11,198 nt of DNA from Deltaproteobacteria bacterium (GTDB taxonomy: Bacteria > Desulfobacterota > GWC2-55-46 > UBA9637): assembly GCA_016234985.1 (NCBI GenBank), contig JACRNK010000233.1:1-11198 (forward strand), given 5' to 3'. Below are positions 1 to 7,682 of this stretch, piece after piece; positions within the stretch are counted from its first letter, which is position 1, and each line of letters starts with the position of its first letter. A program made the position numbers and the translations under genes. The notes beneath the pieces were generated by a model. It made no database searches, was not told the origin of the DNA, and saw nothing but the letters and a program-made list of their open reading frames with translations.

Positions 1-1
1 A

Positions 2-127
2 AAACTCAGGGATGAAAAACTGGCAATTGCCAGAGAAAGGAGGTTAGCTGCAAATAGAGAGTTTAATCGGATGTTAAAAACAGGGGAAACTACTTCTTAT
101 TTCAAACCAGCTTTTTGTTCCATTTGA
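2..127 (+). CDS. C-terminal end of an unidentified protein (cut by window start)
   Basis: An open frame runs in from the left edge and ends at a TGA at 125-127, giving about 41 residues. The fragment is basic and helical at first (ARERRLAANREFNR) and ends in TSYFKPAFCSI. I do not recognise the family. It lies in the same frame as the methyltransferase fragment that starts about 20 nt downstream, but I see no methyltransferase motif in it. It may be the tail of a separate gene that displaced the 5' part of the methyltransferase gene, or a degenerate part of that gene. Too little is visible to decide. Confidence 0.4.
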   Translation, partial: KLRDEKLAIARERRLAANREFNRMLKTGETTSYFKPAFCSI

Positions 128-145
128 AGGAAGCAAGACAAAAAC

Positions 146-1531
146 TTGGCAAAAGCTAACAGGATATTAGTAAGTGGGAACAACTTAAATTATAAAAGAT
201 ACCTTTCAGATTTTCTCGTTATAGATGTTAATGAAAGATGGGACAGTATTCAGATAGGAACTGAACGATACTATGTGGTTCAAACAGCCTCTAAAGTTAT
301 AGAGCGATGTCTCCTCATGACCACCGACCCCGGTGACCTCGTCTTTGACCCTACTTGTGGTTCTGGCACGACTGCTTATGTATCCGAGCAATGGGGCAGG
401 AGATGGCTCACCTGCGATACTTCAAGGGTTGCAACTACTCTTGCAAAGCAAAGGCTGATGACTGCAAAGTTTGATTATTACGAATTGGCTCATCCGCTTG
501 AAGGAATCAGAAGCGGATTCAATTATAAAAAAGTTCCTCATATCACGCTTGGCTCAATTGCAAACAACGAACCTGCAAAACAGGAAACCTTATATAACCA
601 GCCGTTTGTGGAAAAAGGCAAGGTGCGGGTAACAGGACCTTTTACTGTTGAGGCAGTGCCGAGTTTAAGGGTAAAACCATTTGACGGAAAAGAGCCAAAA
701 CTTGAAATAACAAATGAGCAGTTAGCCCGCACAGGCGAAACAGGCAAACAATCAGAATGGCGGGATGAATTAAAGGCATCGGGCATCCGCACAATCGGCG
801 GCAAAATCATTTCTTTTTCAAGGGTTGAGCCAATGGTTGCCACAAGATTTTTACATGCTGAAGCAGAGATTTTAGAAGACAGCGGGGAGAATAGAAAAGC
901 GTATATCAGTTTTGGCCCTGATTATGGGCCGCTTGAGCAAAGACAGGTTGAGGAGGCAATCAAAGAGGCAAGGAGTTTGAAGAATAAACCGGACTTTGTA
1001 ATCTTCGCAGCATTTCATTTTGACCCTGAAGCGGCAAAAGATATTGACCAGATAAACTGGCAGGGCGTAAAAATCCTTAAGGCGCAGATGAGCGTGGATT
1101 TGCTTACAAAGGATTTGAGAAAGAAACGGTCTTCAAGCCAGAGTTACTGGCTTATTGGCCAGCCTGATGTGGAGGTTGTCAAAACAAAAGACGGTAAATT
1201 CAAGGTTAAGGTCAATGGTTTTGATTATTACGACCCTGTAAGCGGAGAGATTATTTCCAAAGGGACAAAGCATATTGCCATGTGGTTTCTTGATACGGAT
1301 TATGATGAACGAAGCCTCTATCCTGAACAGGTATTTTTCCCAGAGGCAGATTCAAAGCGGGATTGGACAAGGCTGGCAAAGGCGTTAAACGGCGAGGTGA
1401 ATGAGGAGTTGATTGAGCAGTTTCGCGGTGTTGAGTCTCTGCCGTTTTCTGCAAGGGAGCATAAGAAGGTTGCAGTAAAGATAATTGATAACAGGGGCAT
1501 TGAGTCGTTTGTGATAAAGGGGTTGGAGTAA
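146..1531 (+). CDS. Type III-like site-specific DNA methyltransferase (Mod), C-terminal part only
   Basis: The 461-residue frame carries the SAM-binding motif I, FDPTCGSGTT, at residues 67-76, followed by AYVSEQWGRRWLTCDTSRVA. This block is typical of beta-class adenine methyltransferases of type III-like restriction-modification loci. The rest (about 110-461) is the long C-terminal region of that family, probably involved in target recognition or subunit contact. In this class the catalytic DPPY-type motif IV comes before motif I, in an N-terminal half of several hundred residues. That half is absent: a TGA at 125-127 closes the same frame just upstream. The TTG start at 146 is only the first possible start after that stop; the first in-frame ATG is at residue 58, and the upstream AAGGA-like match is poorly spaced. 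I infer a 5'-truncated, probably catalytically dead gene, though its downstream frame is clean. The stop is 5 nt before the Res start, so the two were co-transcribed. Confidence 0.8.
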   Translation: MAKANRILVSGNNLNYKRYLSDFLVIDVNERWDSIQIGTERYYVVQTASKVIERCLLMTTDPGDLVFDPTCGSGTTAYVSEQWGRRWLTCDTSRVATTLAKQRLMTAKFDYYELAHPLEGIRSGFNYKKVPHITLGSIANNEPAKQETLYNQPFVEKGKVRVTGPFTVEAVPSLRVKPFDGKEPKLEITNEQLARTGETGKQSEWRDELKASGIRTIGGKIISFSRVEPMVATRFLHAEAEILEDSGENRKAYISFGPDYGPLEQRQVEEAIKEARSLKNKPDFVIFAAFHFDPEAAKDIDQINWQGVKILKAQMSVDLLTKDLRKKRSSSQSYWLIGQPDVEVVKTKDGKFKVKVNGFDYYDPVSGEIISKGTKHIAMWFLDTDYDERSLYPEQVFFPEADSKRDWTRLAKALNGEVNEELIEQFRGVESLPFSAREHKKVAVKIIDNRGIESFVIKGLE

Positions 1532-1536
1532 TTATT

Positions 1537-4242
1537 ATGAGCCAAAAAGGAATAGACCATTTAATCAGAAACAGCCCGTATGAGGAGCCGAAAGAGCACT
1601 GGCTTTACATCCGTGAGACTCAGGAATTTGAGTTAAAAGAGGGAAGGAGAAAGGCAGGCTATTGGAGGGCAACAGGGAGGGCGCGTTCAGGGCACGATGA
1701 CCCGGGTGAGTTTATAGAAATGGAATTGGTTAATAAAATTCGCCCAAGGGTTAAAAAATGGAAAGAAAGCGGTTATCCAAATATTACCGGTGTTACAAGA
1801 AAACTGCTTGAGTTTTGGAATGATAAAAGCCAGAGGGAACAGCCTCTTTTTTGGTGTCAGATTGAGGCAGTGGAGACAGCAATATGGCTTACAGAGGCAA
1901 GTTCAGCAGAAAAGCAGGGCATAGATATTGTGAATGACGGAAGCCGGTGGCAAAGGGAATGTTTGAAGTTAGCGACAGGCACAGGCAAGACCGTTGTTAT
2001 GGCAATGCTTATTGCGTGGCAGGCTTTGAATAAAATAGCCAATCCTAAAGACCTAAGGTTTTCAAAAAATATTTTAGTAGTTGCCCCGGGGCTTACTGTT
2101 AAAGACAGGTTGCAGGTTCTTCTGCCTGAAAACAAAGACAACTTTTATCAAAGTTTTATTCTGGTTGATTCAGCAATGTGGCAGGATTTGTTACAGGTAA
2201 AGATTGCTGTTACTAATTGGCATAACCTTGCCCCAATAAATGAAAATTATGGGCCAAAGGTTGTAAAGAAAGGTCCTGAAAGCGATGAGGCTTTTGTTAG
2301 AAGGGTTTTATCTGATTTTGGCAATGCAAATAATATCCTGATAATAAATGACGAGGCTCATCATTGCCATCGCCCCTCTCAGGATGAGGAAAAATCAGAA
2401 AAGGAAAAGGCAACAATCTGGATAAGCGGCATAGATAGGATACATAATGCCCGTGGCATTTTAAAGGCATACGACCTTACTGCAACGCCTTTTAAGCCAA
2501 CTGGAAAATTGAATCAGGGAGAGCAGTTATTTACATGGATAGTCAGTGATTTTGGGCTTAATGATGCTATTGAAAGCGGACTTGTCAAGACACCAAAGGT
2601 GGCAGTGAGGGATGATTCAGCCATTGGCGCAGATTTTAAATCAAAAATGTTTCATATTTATCCTGAAGTAAAAGAGGATTTAAACCGCAGGGCAGAACCC
2701 CATGAAGGATTGCCTGACCTTGTGAAAAATGCGGTTAATATCTTGGGCGGCGACTGGTTAAAAGAAAAAGAGAAATGGGAAAGACAAAACCCGCCAAGAG
2801 AAACCCCGCCTGTAATGATAATGATTTGCAATCGGACAGAGACAGCGGCTCGGCTGGAATATTCATTCGTCAACGGCTACTTTGCCGTAGAAGAACTGGG
2901 AGATAAAAAAGGGCTTATCAGGATTGACCAAGATGCGTTGGATAAAATAGAGGCGGATGAAGAAGAAAAATTGGATAAATCAAAACAAGAGTTAGTCAAA
3001 ATGGAGCGGGACAAGTTTAATACCGTTGGCAAGAAAGACAAACCGGGCGAATCCGTTCAGTGTGTTATAGGCGTTAACATGCTGTCAGAGGGATGGGATG
3101 CAAGAACAGTTACACATATTCTTGGGCTTCGCGCCTTTACGAGCCAACTGCTTTGCGAGCAGGTTATTGGCAGAGGCTTGCGTAGAATTTGTTATGATGT
3201 CAATGCAAATGGGCGATACGACCCCGAATATGTAACAGTTTTTGGCGTGCCGTTTACCTTTTTGCCTGTTGAACAAGAAGAAGGGACTACAAGGACAGAA
3301 AAGCCAAAAACAAAAATTGAGCCTATACAAGAAAGAAAAGACTTAAAAATAGAATGGCCTCATGTTTTGCGTGTGGAATACAAACTAAATTATTTTTTGG
3401 ATTTAGATTGGGAGAGATTAGAAAAACTTACGCTTTCTCCTGAAGATGCCCCTACTATTGTAGAGGTTGCGCCTGTCATAGACGGCAAGCCGAAATTTGA
3501 CCAGCTTACTGAGATTGATTTGGACAGGCTTGCAGAAGAACATCGCTTGCAGAAGATAAAACTTCAATCTGCGGTGAGGCTTCATGAACAGTTTGGCAAA
3601 AATTGGGAAGGCGACCCGGGAAGCCATATCAGCCAGTTGATGCAGATTTATGATGAGTTTTTAATTTCAAGCAAACTTGATATAAAAGTTCCCATATTTG
3701 CGGGAACAGAGAAGTTAAAAAATATTGTTATTGCCATTAACTCACAAAAGATTGTCAATCATATCGGTAATTTTATCCGAAGTTCAAGCAAAGAAGCCCC
3801 TACCCTTATTTTAGACCCCGAAAGACCTGTAAGAAGCACTGCTACAGCAATGACATGGTGGACAAGCAAACCAACGCAACCAGTGAAAAAGAGCCAGATA
3901 AGCCATATAGTAATTGACAGTGGATGGGAAAAAGTAGGTTTAGAGTTTGAGCGGAACAGGATTCCCGGTTTGATTTCATGGGTAAAAAATGACCATATTG
4001 GTTTTGAGATATTTTATCTCTGGCAGGGGCAGATTAAAACATATTATCCCGATTACATCATAAAATTTGAAAATAATAGGTATTTAATCCTTGAGATAAA
4101 AGGACAAACAATAGAACAAGATAAAGCAAAATGGCAGGCAGCGAAAGAATGGGTTAATGCTGTGAATGCAAATGGAAGTTTTGGAACTTGGGAATTTAAG
4201 GTTTTAGATGACCCGAAGAATTTATTTGAGGTGGTGAGGTAA
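1537..4242 (+). CDS. Type III-like restriction endonuclease subunit (Res): SF2 helicase with C-terminal PD-(D/E)xK nuclease
   Basis: The 901-residue protein appears complete. Walker A is ATGTGKT at residues 146-152, the DEAH-type Walker B is NDEAHH at 271-276, and motif III is TATPFKPTG at 315-323. Motifs V/VI lie at about 511-550, with SEGWD and QVIGRGLRR. The C-terminus has a nuclease signature: YYPDYIIKF (D839) followed by LEIKG (E853, K855), preceded by acidic LEFE near 802-805. Proteins of this kind use ATP hydrolysis to move along or switch on DNA and cut unmodified sites together with Mod. The overall layout resembles standalone helicase-nuclease restriction proteins as well as classical Res. 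The ATG start has GGAG about 7 nt upstream, at the end of the mod frame. All ATPase and nuclease residues look present, so the subunit could be active even though its Mod partner lacks its catalytic half here. Confidence 0.88.
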   Translation: MSQKGIDHLIRNSPYEEPKEHWLYIRETQEFELKEGRRKAGYWRATGRARSGHDDPGEFIEMELVNKIRPRVKKWKESGYPNITGVTRKLLEFWNDKSQREQPLFWCQIEAVETAIWLTEASSAEKQGIDIVNDGSRWQRECLKLATGTGKTVVMAMLIAWQALNKIANPKDLRFSKNILVVAPGLTVKDRLQVLLPENKDNFYQSFILVDSAMWQDLLQVKIAVTNWHNLAPINENYGPKVVKKGPESDEAFVRRVLSDFGNANNILIINDEAHHCHRPSQDEEKSEKEKATIWISGIDRIHNARGILKAYDLTATPFKPTGKLNQGEQLFTWIVSDFGLNDAIESGLVKTPKVAVRDDSAIGADFKSKMFHIYPEVKEDLNRRAEPHEGLPDLVKNAVNILGGDWLKEKEKWERQNPPRETPPVMIMICNRTETAARLEYSFVNGYFAVEELGDKKGLIRIDQDALDKIEADEEEKLDKSKQELVKMERDKFNTVGKKDKPGESVQCVIGVNMLSEGWDARTVTHILGLRAFTSQLLCEQVIGRGLRRICYDVNANGRYDPEYVTVFGVPFTFLPVEQEEGTTRTEKPKTKIEPIQERKDLKIEWPHVLRVEYKLNYFLDLDWERLEKLTLSPEDAPTIVEVAPVIDGKPKFDQLTEIDLDRLAEEHRLQKIKLQSAVRLHEQFGKNWEGDPGSHISQLMQIYDEFLISSKLDIKVPIFAGTEKLKNIVIAINSQKIVNHIGNFIRSSSKEAPTLILDPERPVRSTATAMTWWTSKPTQPVKKSQISHIVIDSGWEKVGLEFERNRIPGLISWVKNDHIGFEIFYLWQGQIKTYYPDYIIKFENNRYLILEIKGQTIEQDKAKWQAAKEWVNAVNANGSFGTWEFKVLDDPKNLFEVVR

Positions 4243-4270
4243 GAGGGTTAAAAAAATGGGGTCACCCCCC

Positions 4271-4325
4271 GTTTGAAAACCATTTTGCCCTTGCGGCAGG
4301 CAACGGAAAGATGGATTAGCGGCGG
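4271..4325 (+). repeat. Intergenic repeat, copy A (right half only)
   Basis: Between the res stop and the first fic gene, the stretch from GAAAACCATT through TTGCGGCAGG to GGATTAGCGGCGG closely matches the right half of copy D (7730-7780) and also copy B (5256-5298). The left half, with GTCAACCTATGGGGCAG in other copies, is missing. In its place lie an A-rich stretch and a small GGGG-TCAC-CCCC inverted repeat at about 4257-4268. Read in one frame, the copy gives LKTILPLRQ, the same peptide as the other copies. Confidence 0.7.
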
Positions 4326-4345
4326 TTGTATTTTATAAGGATTAT

Positions 4346-5158
4346 ATGGTAAACTTCAGCAAAGGTAATCAAAAAGGGAAATCAGATGAAAAAACAAAGA
4401 ACTCAAAAAAACATGGTGGAGCATTGGAGAACGACCTTAACGCCGGAAGAAAGAAAAAAAAGGTATCTGGAAAGCATTCCAGAACAGGTCAGTTCCTCTA
4501 TGGCATTCGAAGGAGAAAAGGTAAGCCTGAAAATGTTGAAAGAGTATCTGAAGACACTGAAGAGTACTCTTCAACCACACGCTTATTAGAATCCAGCCTT
4601 GGCATTAAATCTTATGCTGAACTTGCTCCATATCTTGCAAAAGGTGTGGAGCGGGTTATGGCAAAAATCATTGATTGCAAACCAACTGAATTAACAGTAA
4701 CCCCTGAAATTATCTGCAAACTTCATAAAGATGCCTTTGGAGGGCTTTTCCCGTCATGGGCAGGCAGATACAGGGATAGGGATGTCGTTGTTGGCAAATA
4801 TAATCCTCCTCACTATTTTGAGGTTCCTGTCCTGATAAAACAATACTGCAAGGATTTGGAATATAGATTGTCGCTTGTTGGCCCAAAGCCTCCTGTCAGC
4901 GATATTCTTATTGAAACCCTTGCTTTTGCCGAAGGGCGTTTCTTAAACATTCATCCCTTTCTTGATTTTAACGGCAGGGTTGCAAGGATGCTTCTGTTTG
5001 CGCTTCTTTATAGACTTAACTTGCCGCCTGTGCAGTTGGTTCCTGATGAAAAGGACAGGCAGGGAAGGAGAGAATATCTTGCTGCCCTTTCAATGGCAGA
5101 CAATCTTGACTGGCAGCCTTTAATCAGCGTATGGAAGAGAAGGCTTGGTAAGGGATAA
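4346..5158 (+). CDS. Fic domain protein 1, class I-like toxin (toxin reading frame)
   Basis: The reliable part runs from about residue 78 (TRLLESSLGIKSYAELAPYL) to 270. It is a Fic domain with the core HPFLDFNGR at 203-211 and the upstream flap segment GRYRDRDVVVGKYNPP at 140-155. Fic enzymes usually transfer AMP from ATP to a hydroxyl of a target protein. The core has Phe where the consensus HPFx(D/E)GNGR has Gly; the catalytic His, acidic residue and NGR are kept. Residues 1-77 are Lys/Arg-rich and look like an out-of-frame reading, because the other frame over the same DNA encodes a convincing antitoxin (4386-4589). In the toxin frame the only starts are ATG 4346 (AAGGA 4 nt upstream), TTG 4424, then GTG 4646 and ATG 4658, which would remove conserved sequence. 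The true N-terminus is therefore uncertain: either real overlap coding from 4346, or a one-base deletion that split an antitoxin-toxin fusion. The Fic assignment is firm; the start is not. Confidence 0.8.
   Translation: MVNFSKGNQKGKSDEKTKNSKKHGGALENDLNAGRKKKKVSGKHSRTGQFLYGIRRRKGKPENVERVSEDTEEYSSTTRLLESSLGIKSYAELAPYLAKGVERVMAKIIDCKPTELTVTPEIICKLHKDAFGGLFPSWAGRYRDRDVVVGKYNPPHYFEVPVLIKQYCKDLEYRLSLVGPKPPVSDILIETLAFAEGRFLNIHPFLDFNGRVARMLLFALLYRLNLPPVQLVPDEKDRQGRREYLAALSMADNLDWQPLISVWKRRLGKG
4386..4589 (+). CDS. Putative Fic antitoxin (VbhA/FicA-like), overlapping the toxin in another frame
   Basis: This 67-residue frame begins MKKQRTQKNM with ATG 4386 and has AAGGGA about 6 nt upstream. It contains SSSMAFEGEKVSL, which fits the Fic inhibitory motif (S/T)xxxE(G/N) with S38, E42 and G43. 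In class I Fic modules a small antitoxin of about 55-65 residues supplies this helix, and its Glu blocks productive ATP binding in the toxin. Length, charge, predicted helices and position at the 5' side of a fic gene that lacks the motif itself all fit. The stop at 4587-4589 falls where the recognisable toxin sequence begins in the -1 frame, so the two could be separate overlapping genes or halves of a frameshifted fusion (about 255 residues). I see no canonical slippery heptamer near the junction. An eight-A run at 4454-4461 lies too far upstream to join motif and toxin. Confidence 0.65.
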   Translation: MKKQRTQKNMVEHWRTTLTPEERKKRYLESIPEQVSSSMAFEGEKVSLKMLKEYLKTLKSTLQPHAY

Positions 5159-5202
5159 AATGAATCAAAAGCAAAGAGGAGGATGGCGTCTTAAAAGATA
5201 GC

Positions 5203-5300
5203 GGGATAAACGATTCTCTTTAAATGCGATTGTGTCAACCTATGGGGCAGGCATTAAAAACCATTCTATTCTTGCGGCAGGCGGCGGAAAGGCGGCTTGA
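5203..5300 (+). repeat. Intergenic repeat, copy B
   Basis: Most of the 182 bases between fic1 and fic2 are this element. Positions 5214-5243 are identical over 30 bases to 6457-6486 in copy C. Positions 5226-5250, including GTCAACCTATGGGGCAG, differ by one base from 7699-7723 in copy D. The right part (AAAAACCATTCT, CTTGCGGCAGG) matches copies A and D. One frame gives a 34-codon micro-ORF, 5224-5328, starting MRLCQPMGQALKTILFLRQ and ending just before the fic2 start. The rest of the gap holds the fic1 end and the fic2 ribosome binding site. Confidence 0.8.
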
Positions 5301-5340
5301 AAAGATTATCGTGGAAATATGGGGATAAGGGGAATAAACT

Positions 5341-6402
5341 GTGAAAACACTTTTATTTTTTGAAGCAGCAGAGCGGGCTATCCCTAAGATTACAGCATGG
5401 CATCTTGCCGATTTAGGAGAGTATCTTGGCAAGCAGAAACTTTATGAGCGACAGGCGCCGCAGAAACTGAAGGCTCTGAAAGAACATGCCATTATTGAGA
5501 GCGCAGTATCATCCAACAGGATTGAAGGCGTTAATGTTGACCCTGCAAGGGTAAAGGAAGTGGTATTTGGCAGGGCGCATTTGCGGGACAGGGACGAAGA
5601 AGAGGTGCGCGGTTATCGCAAGGCTCTTGAGCTTATCCATACTAAATCCCACTCTCTTGATGTATCAGAGGAGGCTATTTGTGAACTCCACAGATTAGCA
5701 AGAGGCGGCATAGGTGATGCAGGGGAGTATAAAAGCAGAGATAGCGACATTATAGAACGGTATCCTGATGGGAGAGTGCGTATCCGCTTTAAAACTGTTT
5801 CTGCGAGTGAAACCCCGCGATATATGAAGCTGCTGATAAAGGCGTGGCAGGAGTGCATTAAAGAAAGATGGATGCATCCTTTAATAGCTATGGCGGCGTT
5901 TAATCTGGATTTTTTATGTGTGCATCCGTTCCGCGACGGCAACGGAAGGGTATCACGTCTGCTTATGCTTTTGCAGTGCTATCATCTGGGGTATGAGGTA
6001 GGCAGGTATGTCAGCCTTGAGCGCATTATTGAGGAGAATAAACAGCGGTATTATGAAACACTTGAAGAAAGCTCCAAAGGCTGGCACGAGGGCAAACATG
6101 ATCCTTGGCCATATCTGAATTTTGTGCTCTTCGTTCTTAAAACTGCATATAAGGAGTTTGAAGAAAGAGCCGGCGCTACCGTAAGCCGGCGCGGCTCTAA
6201 AACAGAGATGGTGCATCACGCTGTTTATGCTATTGAGAGGAATTTTACTGTTGCGGATATAGAAAAGATGTGTCCTGCTGTCAGCCGGGATATGATACGA
6301 ACAGTTCTTAAATCTATGCAGAAAGAAGGCAAGATTGAATGTATCGGGCGGGGTCCTGGTGCATTATGGAAGAAAAAAGGTAATACCTCTAAAAGAGGGT
6401 AA
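5341..6402 (+). CDS. Fic family protein 2, class II-like, with C-terminal winged helix
   Basis: The 353-residue protein appears complete. The inhibitory motif SNRIEG is at 58-63 within ESAVSSNRIEGV, so the autoinhibitory helix is N-terminal to the Fic core (class II arrangement). The Fic domain spans about 90-230: GEYKSRDSD at 128-136 forms the flap region, and HPFRDGNGR at 195-203 is a perfect catalytic core, with His as base and the NGR residues binding phosphate. The last 65 residues (TVADIEKMCPAVSRDMIRT and onward) look like a winged helix-turn-helix. Proteins of this layout modify targets by AMP transfer, and the winged helix may bind DNA for autoregulation or targeting; neither is shown here. 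The GTG start at 5341 has AAGGGG about 8 nt upstream. Repeat copies flank the gene on both sides. It is clearly different from fic1 and fic3, so this is not a simple tandem duplication. Confidence 0.9.
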   Translation: MKTLLFFEAAERAIPKITAWHLADLGEYLGKQKLYERQAPQKLKALKEHAIIESAVSSNRIEGVNVDPARVKEVVFGRAHLRDRDEEEVRGYRKALELIHTKSHSLDVSEEAICELHRLARGGIGDAGEYKSRDSDIIERYPDGRVRIRFKTVSASETPRYMKLLIKAWQECIKERWMHPLIAMAAFNLDFLCVHPFRDGNGRVSRLLMLLQCYHLGYEVGRYVSLERIIEENKQRYYETLEESSKGWHEGKHDPWPYLNFVLFVLKTAYKEFEERAGATVSRRGSKTEMVHHAVYAIERNFTVADIEKMCPAVSRDMIRTVLKSMQKEGKIECIGRGPGALWKKKGNTSKRG

Positions 6403-6440
6403 TAAAGAGGGTAATCACTAAACGATAAATACGATAAACA

Positions 6441-6545
6441 GGCATAAACGGCACGGTTCTCTTTAAATGCGATTGTGTCAACCTATACGGCAGACATTTA
6501 AACCCCATTCCGCTCTCACAGCAGGCGGTGCTGGAAGGGGATAGT
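6441..6545 (+). repeat. Intergenic repeat, copy C
   Basis: Located between fic2 and fic3. The left part, from ATAAACGGCAC to CAACCTAT, is the best conserved and shares 30 identical bases with copy B (6457-6486 against 5214-5243). The right part is more diverged (CCCCATTCCGCTCTCACAGC against AACCATTCTATTCTTGCGGC) and carries one extra base near 6497-6505. This shifts the frame relative to copies B and D; after the shift the peptide still resembles theirs (PIPLSQQAVLE). Confidence 0.72.
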
Positions 6546-6558
6546 AGAGAGGCTAATA

Positions 6559-7608
6559 ATGCCATTTAATCCAAAATTCACCATAATACCGAAAATCAAC
6601 AAGGCTCTTGTTGAAATAGAGCGCGTGCGCGGATTTCTTGATGCTGTCAAACTCAAGGACGACTGGATTGCAGATATGCAGAAAAAGGCGCTTATCCTTG
6701 AATCGCATCATTCAACGCACATTGAAGGCACTGCCTTAAGTCTTGAACAGGCGCAAAACATTCTTGAAGGCAAAAAGCTTAAGGGCATTAATCGTGACGA
6801 TGAAAAGGAGCTTTTGAATTATAAAAAGGCGATGGATTTCATCTCAAGATATCTTGGAAAGGAAGACCCGATTACGGAAGGAATTATCAGAGAGCTTCAT
6901 AAAGTTACGGTTAAAAACGTTCGCGGTGATAAAGCAGACCCCGGCAATTATCGCAAGATTCAAAATTATGTTGTTAATTCACTGACCCGGGAAATTATTT
7001 ATACCCCACCCACACCGATTGAAGTGCCGCATCTCATGCGGGAGTTTGTGGATTGGCTCAATAAAGCCGAAGACCTGTCGCCTGTTCTTATCGCAGGAAT
7101 CGCTCAATTTCAGTTCGTTCATATTCATCCGTTTATAGATGGCAATGGGAGAACAGCACGACTTTTATCCACGTTGATTCTTTATAAGACGGGTTATGAT
7201 TTCAAACGGCTATTTACCATCTCTGAGTATTATGACAAAGATAGGCCGGCTTACTATAAAGCCATTCAATCAGTCAGAAACCACGCTATGGATATGACCG
7301 GTTGGCTTGAATATTTCATAACAGGTTTGCGGCTGCAGATGAAGGAAATAAAGGAAAAGGGAGAGCAAATAATAAAACAAGATGCGATGCTACAAAAGAT
7401 TAAAAAATTTGGCTTAAATGCCCGTCAGGAAAAGGCGATTAAATATGTGTTAAGAACGGGAGCGATTTCTGTAGGTGAATATCAGGCTGTGGTTTCATGT
7501 ATACGCCGTACCGCTCAAAGAGATTTAGAAGATATGATAGAAAGAGGTATCATTAAAGCAGTGGCTAAGAGCAAAACAGACCCAACAAGGCACTATGTCA
7601 TAGTGTGA
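6559..7608 (+). CDS. Fic family protein 3, class II-like, with C-terminal helix-turn-helix
   Basis: The 349-residue protein appears complete. The N-terminal helical region (about 1-75) carries the inhibitory motif STHIEG at 52-57. The Fic domain includes RELHKVTVKN at 111-120, the flap PGNYRKIQNYVVN at 128-140 with the usual YTPPTPIEVPHLM at 148-160, and a perfect core HPFIDGNGR at 190-198. Residues about 285-335 (LNARQEKAIKYVLR to IERGIIKAV) look like a winged helix-turn-helix. This is the common stand-alone bacterial Fic layout with Fic_N, core and C-terminal HTH; AMP transfer to a protein target is the expected reaction, but the target is unknown. The ATG start has GAGAGG about 6 nt upstream. 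It has the same orientation as the other two fic genes, with repeat copy C before and copy D after it. Confidence 0.92.
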   Translation: MPFNPKFTIIPKINKALVEIERVRGFLDAVKLKDDWIADMQKKALILESHHSTHIEGTALSLEQAQNILEGKKLKGINRDDEKELLNYKKAMDFISRYLGKEDPITEGIIRELHKVTVKNVRGDKADPGNYRKIQNYVVNSLTREIIYTPPTPIEVPHLMREFVDWLNKAEDLSPVLIAGIAQFQFVHIHPFIDGNGRTARLLSTLILYKTGYDFKRLFTISEYYDKDRPAYYKAIQSVRNHAMDMTGWLEYFITGLRLQMKEIKEKGEQIIKQDAMLQKIKKFGLNARQEKAIKYVLRTGAISVGEYQAVVSCIRRTAQRDLEDMIERGIIKAVAKSKTDPTRHYVIV

Positions 7609-7646
7609 CAAGCTACTGCGACATGCTGTGACATTTTACTGTGACA
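7591..7646 (+). repeat. TGYGACA mini-repeats and short palindrome at the fic3 stop
   Basis: CACTATG, a single T, then CATAGTG form a perfect inverted repeat at 7591-7605 ending right before the fic3 TGA. Four copies of TGTGACA/TGCGACA follow at 7604, 7617, 7627 and 7640, spaced 13, 10 and 13 nt. The function is unknown. It could be a binding-site cluster, simple slippage, or the remains of coding sequence. Confidence 0.5.
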
Positions 7647-7682
7647 AGAAGGCTGTTGCAATATTGGAAGACAGAAAAAGGG

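Noticed and set aside
4454..4461. Eight-A run as a programmed frameshift site joining antitoxin and toxin
   Set aside because: It lies before the SMAFEG motif, so a slip there would remove the motif from the product. No slippery heptamer is seen near the real junction (about 4560-4590).
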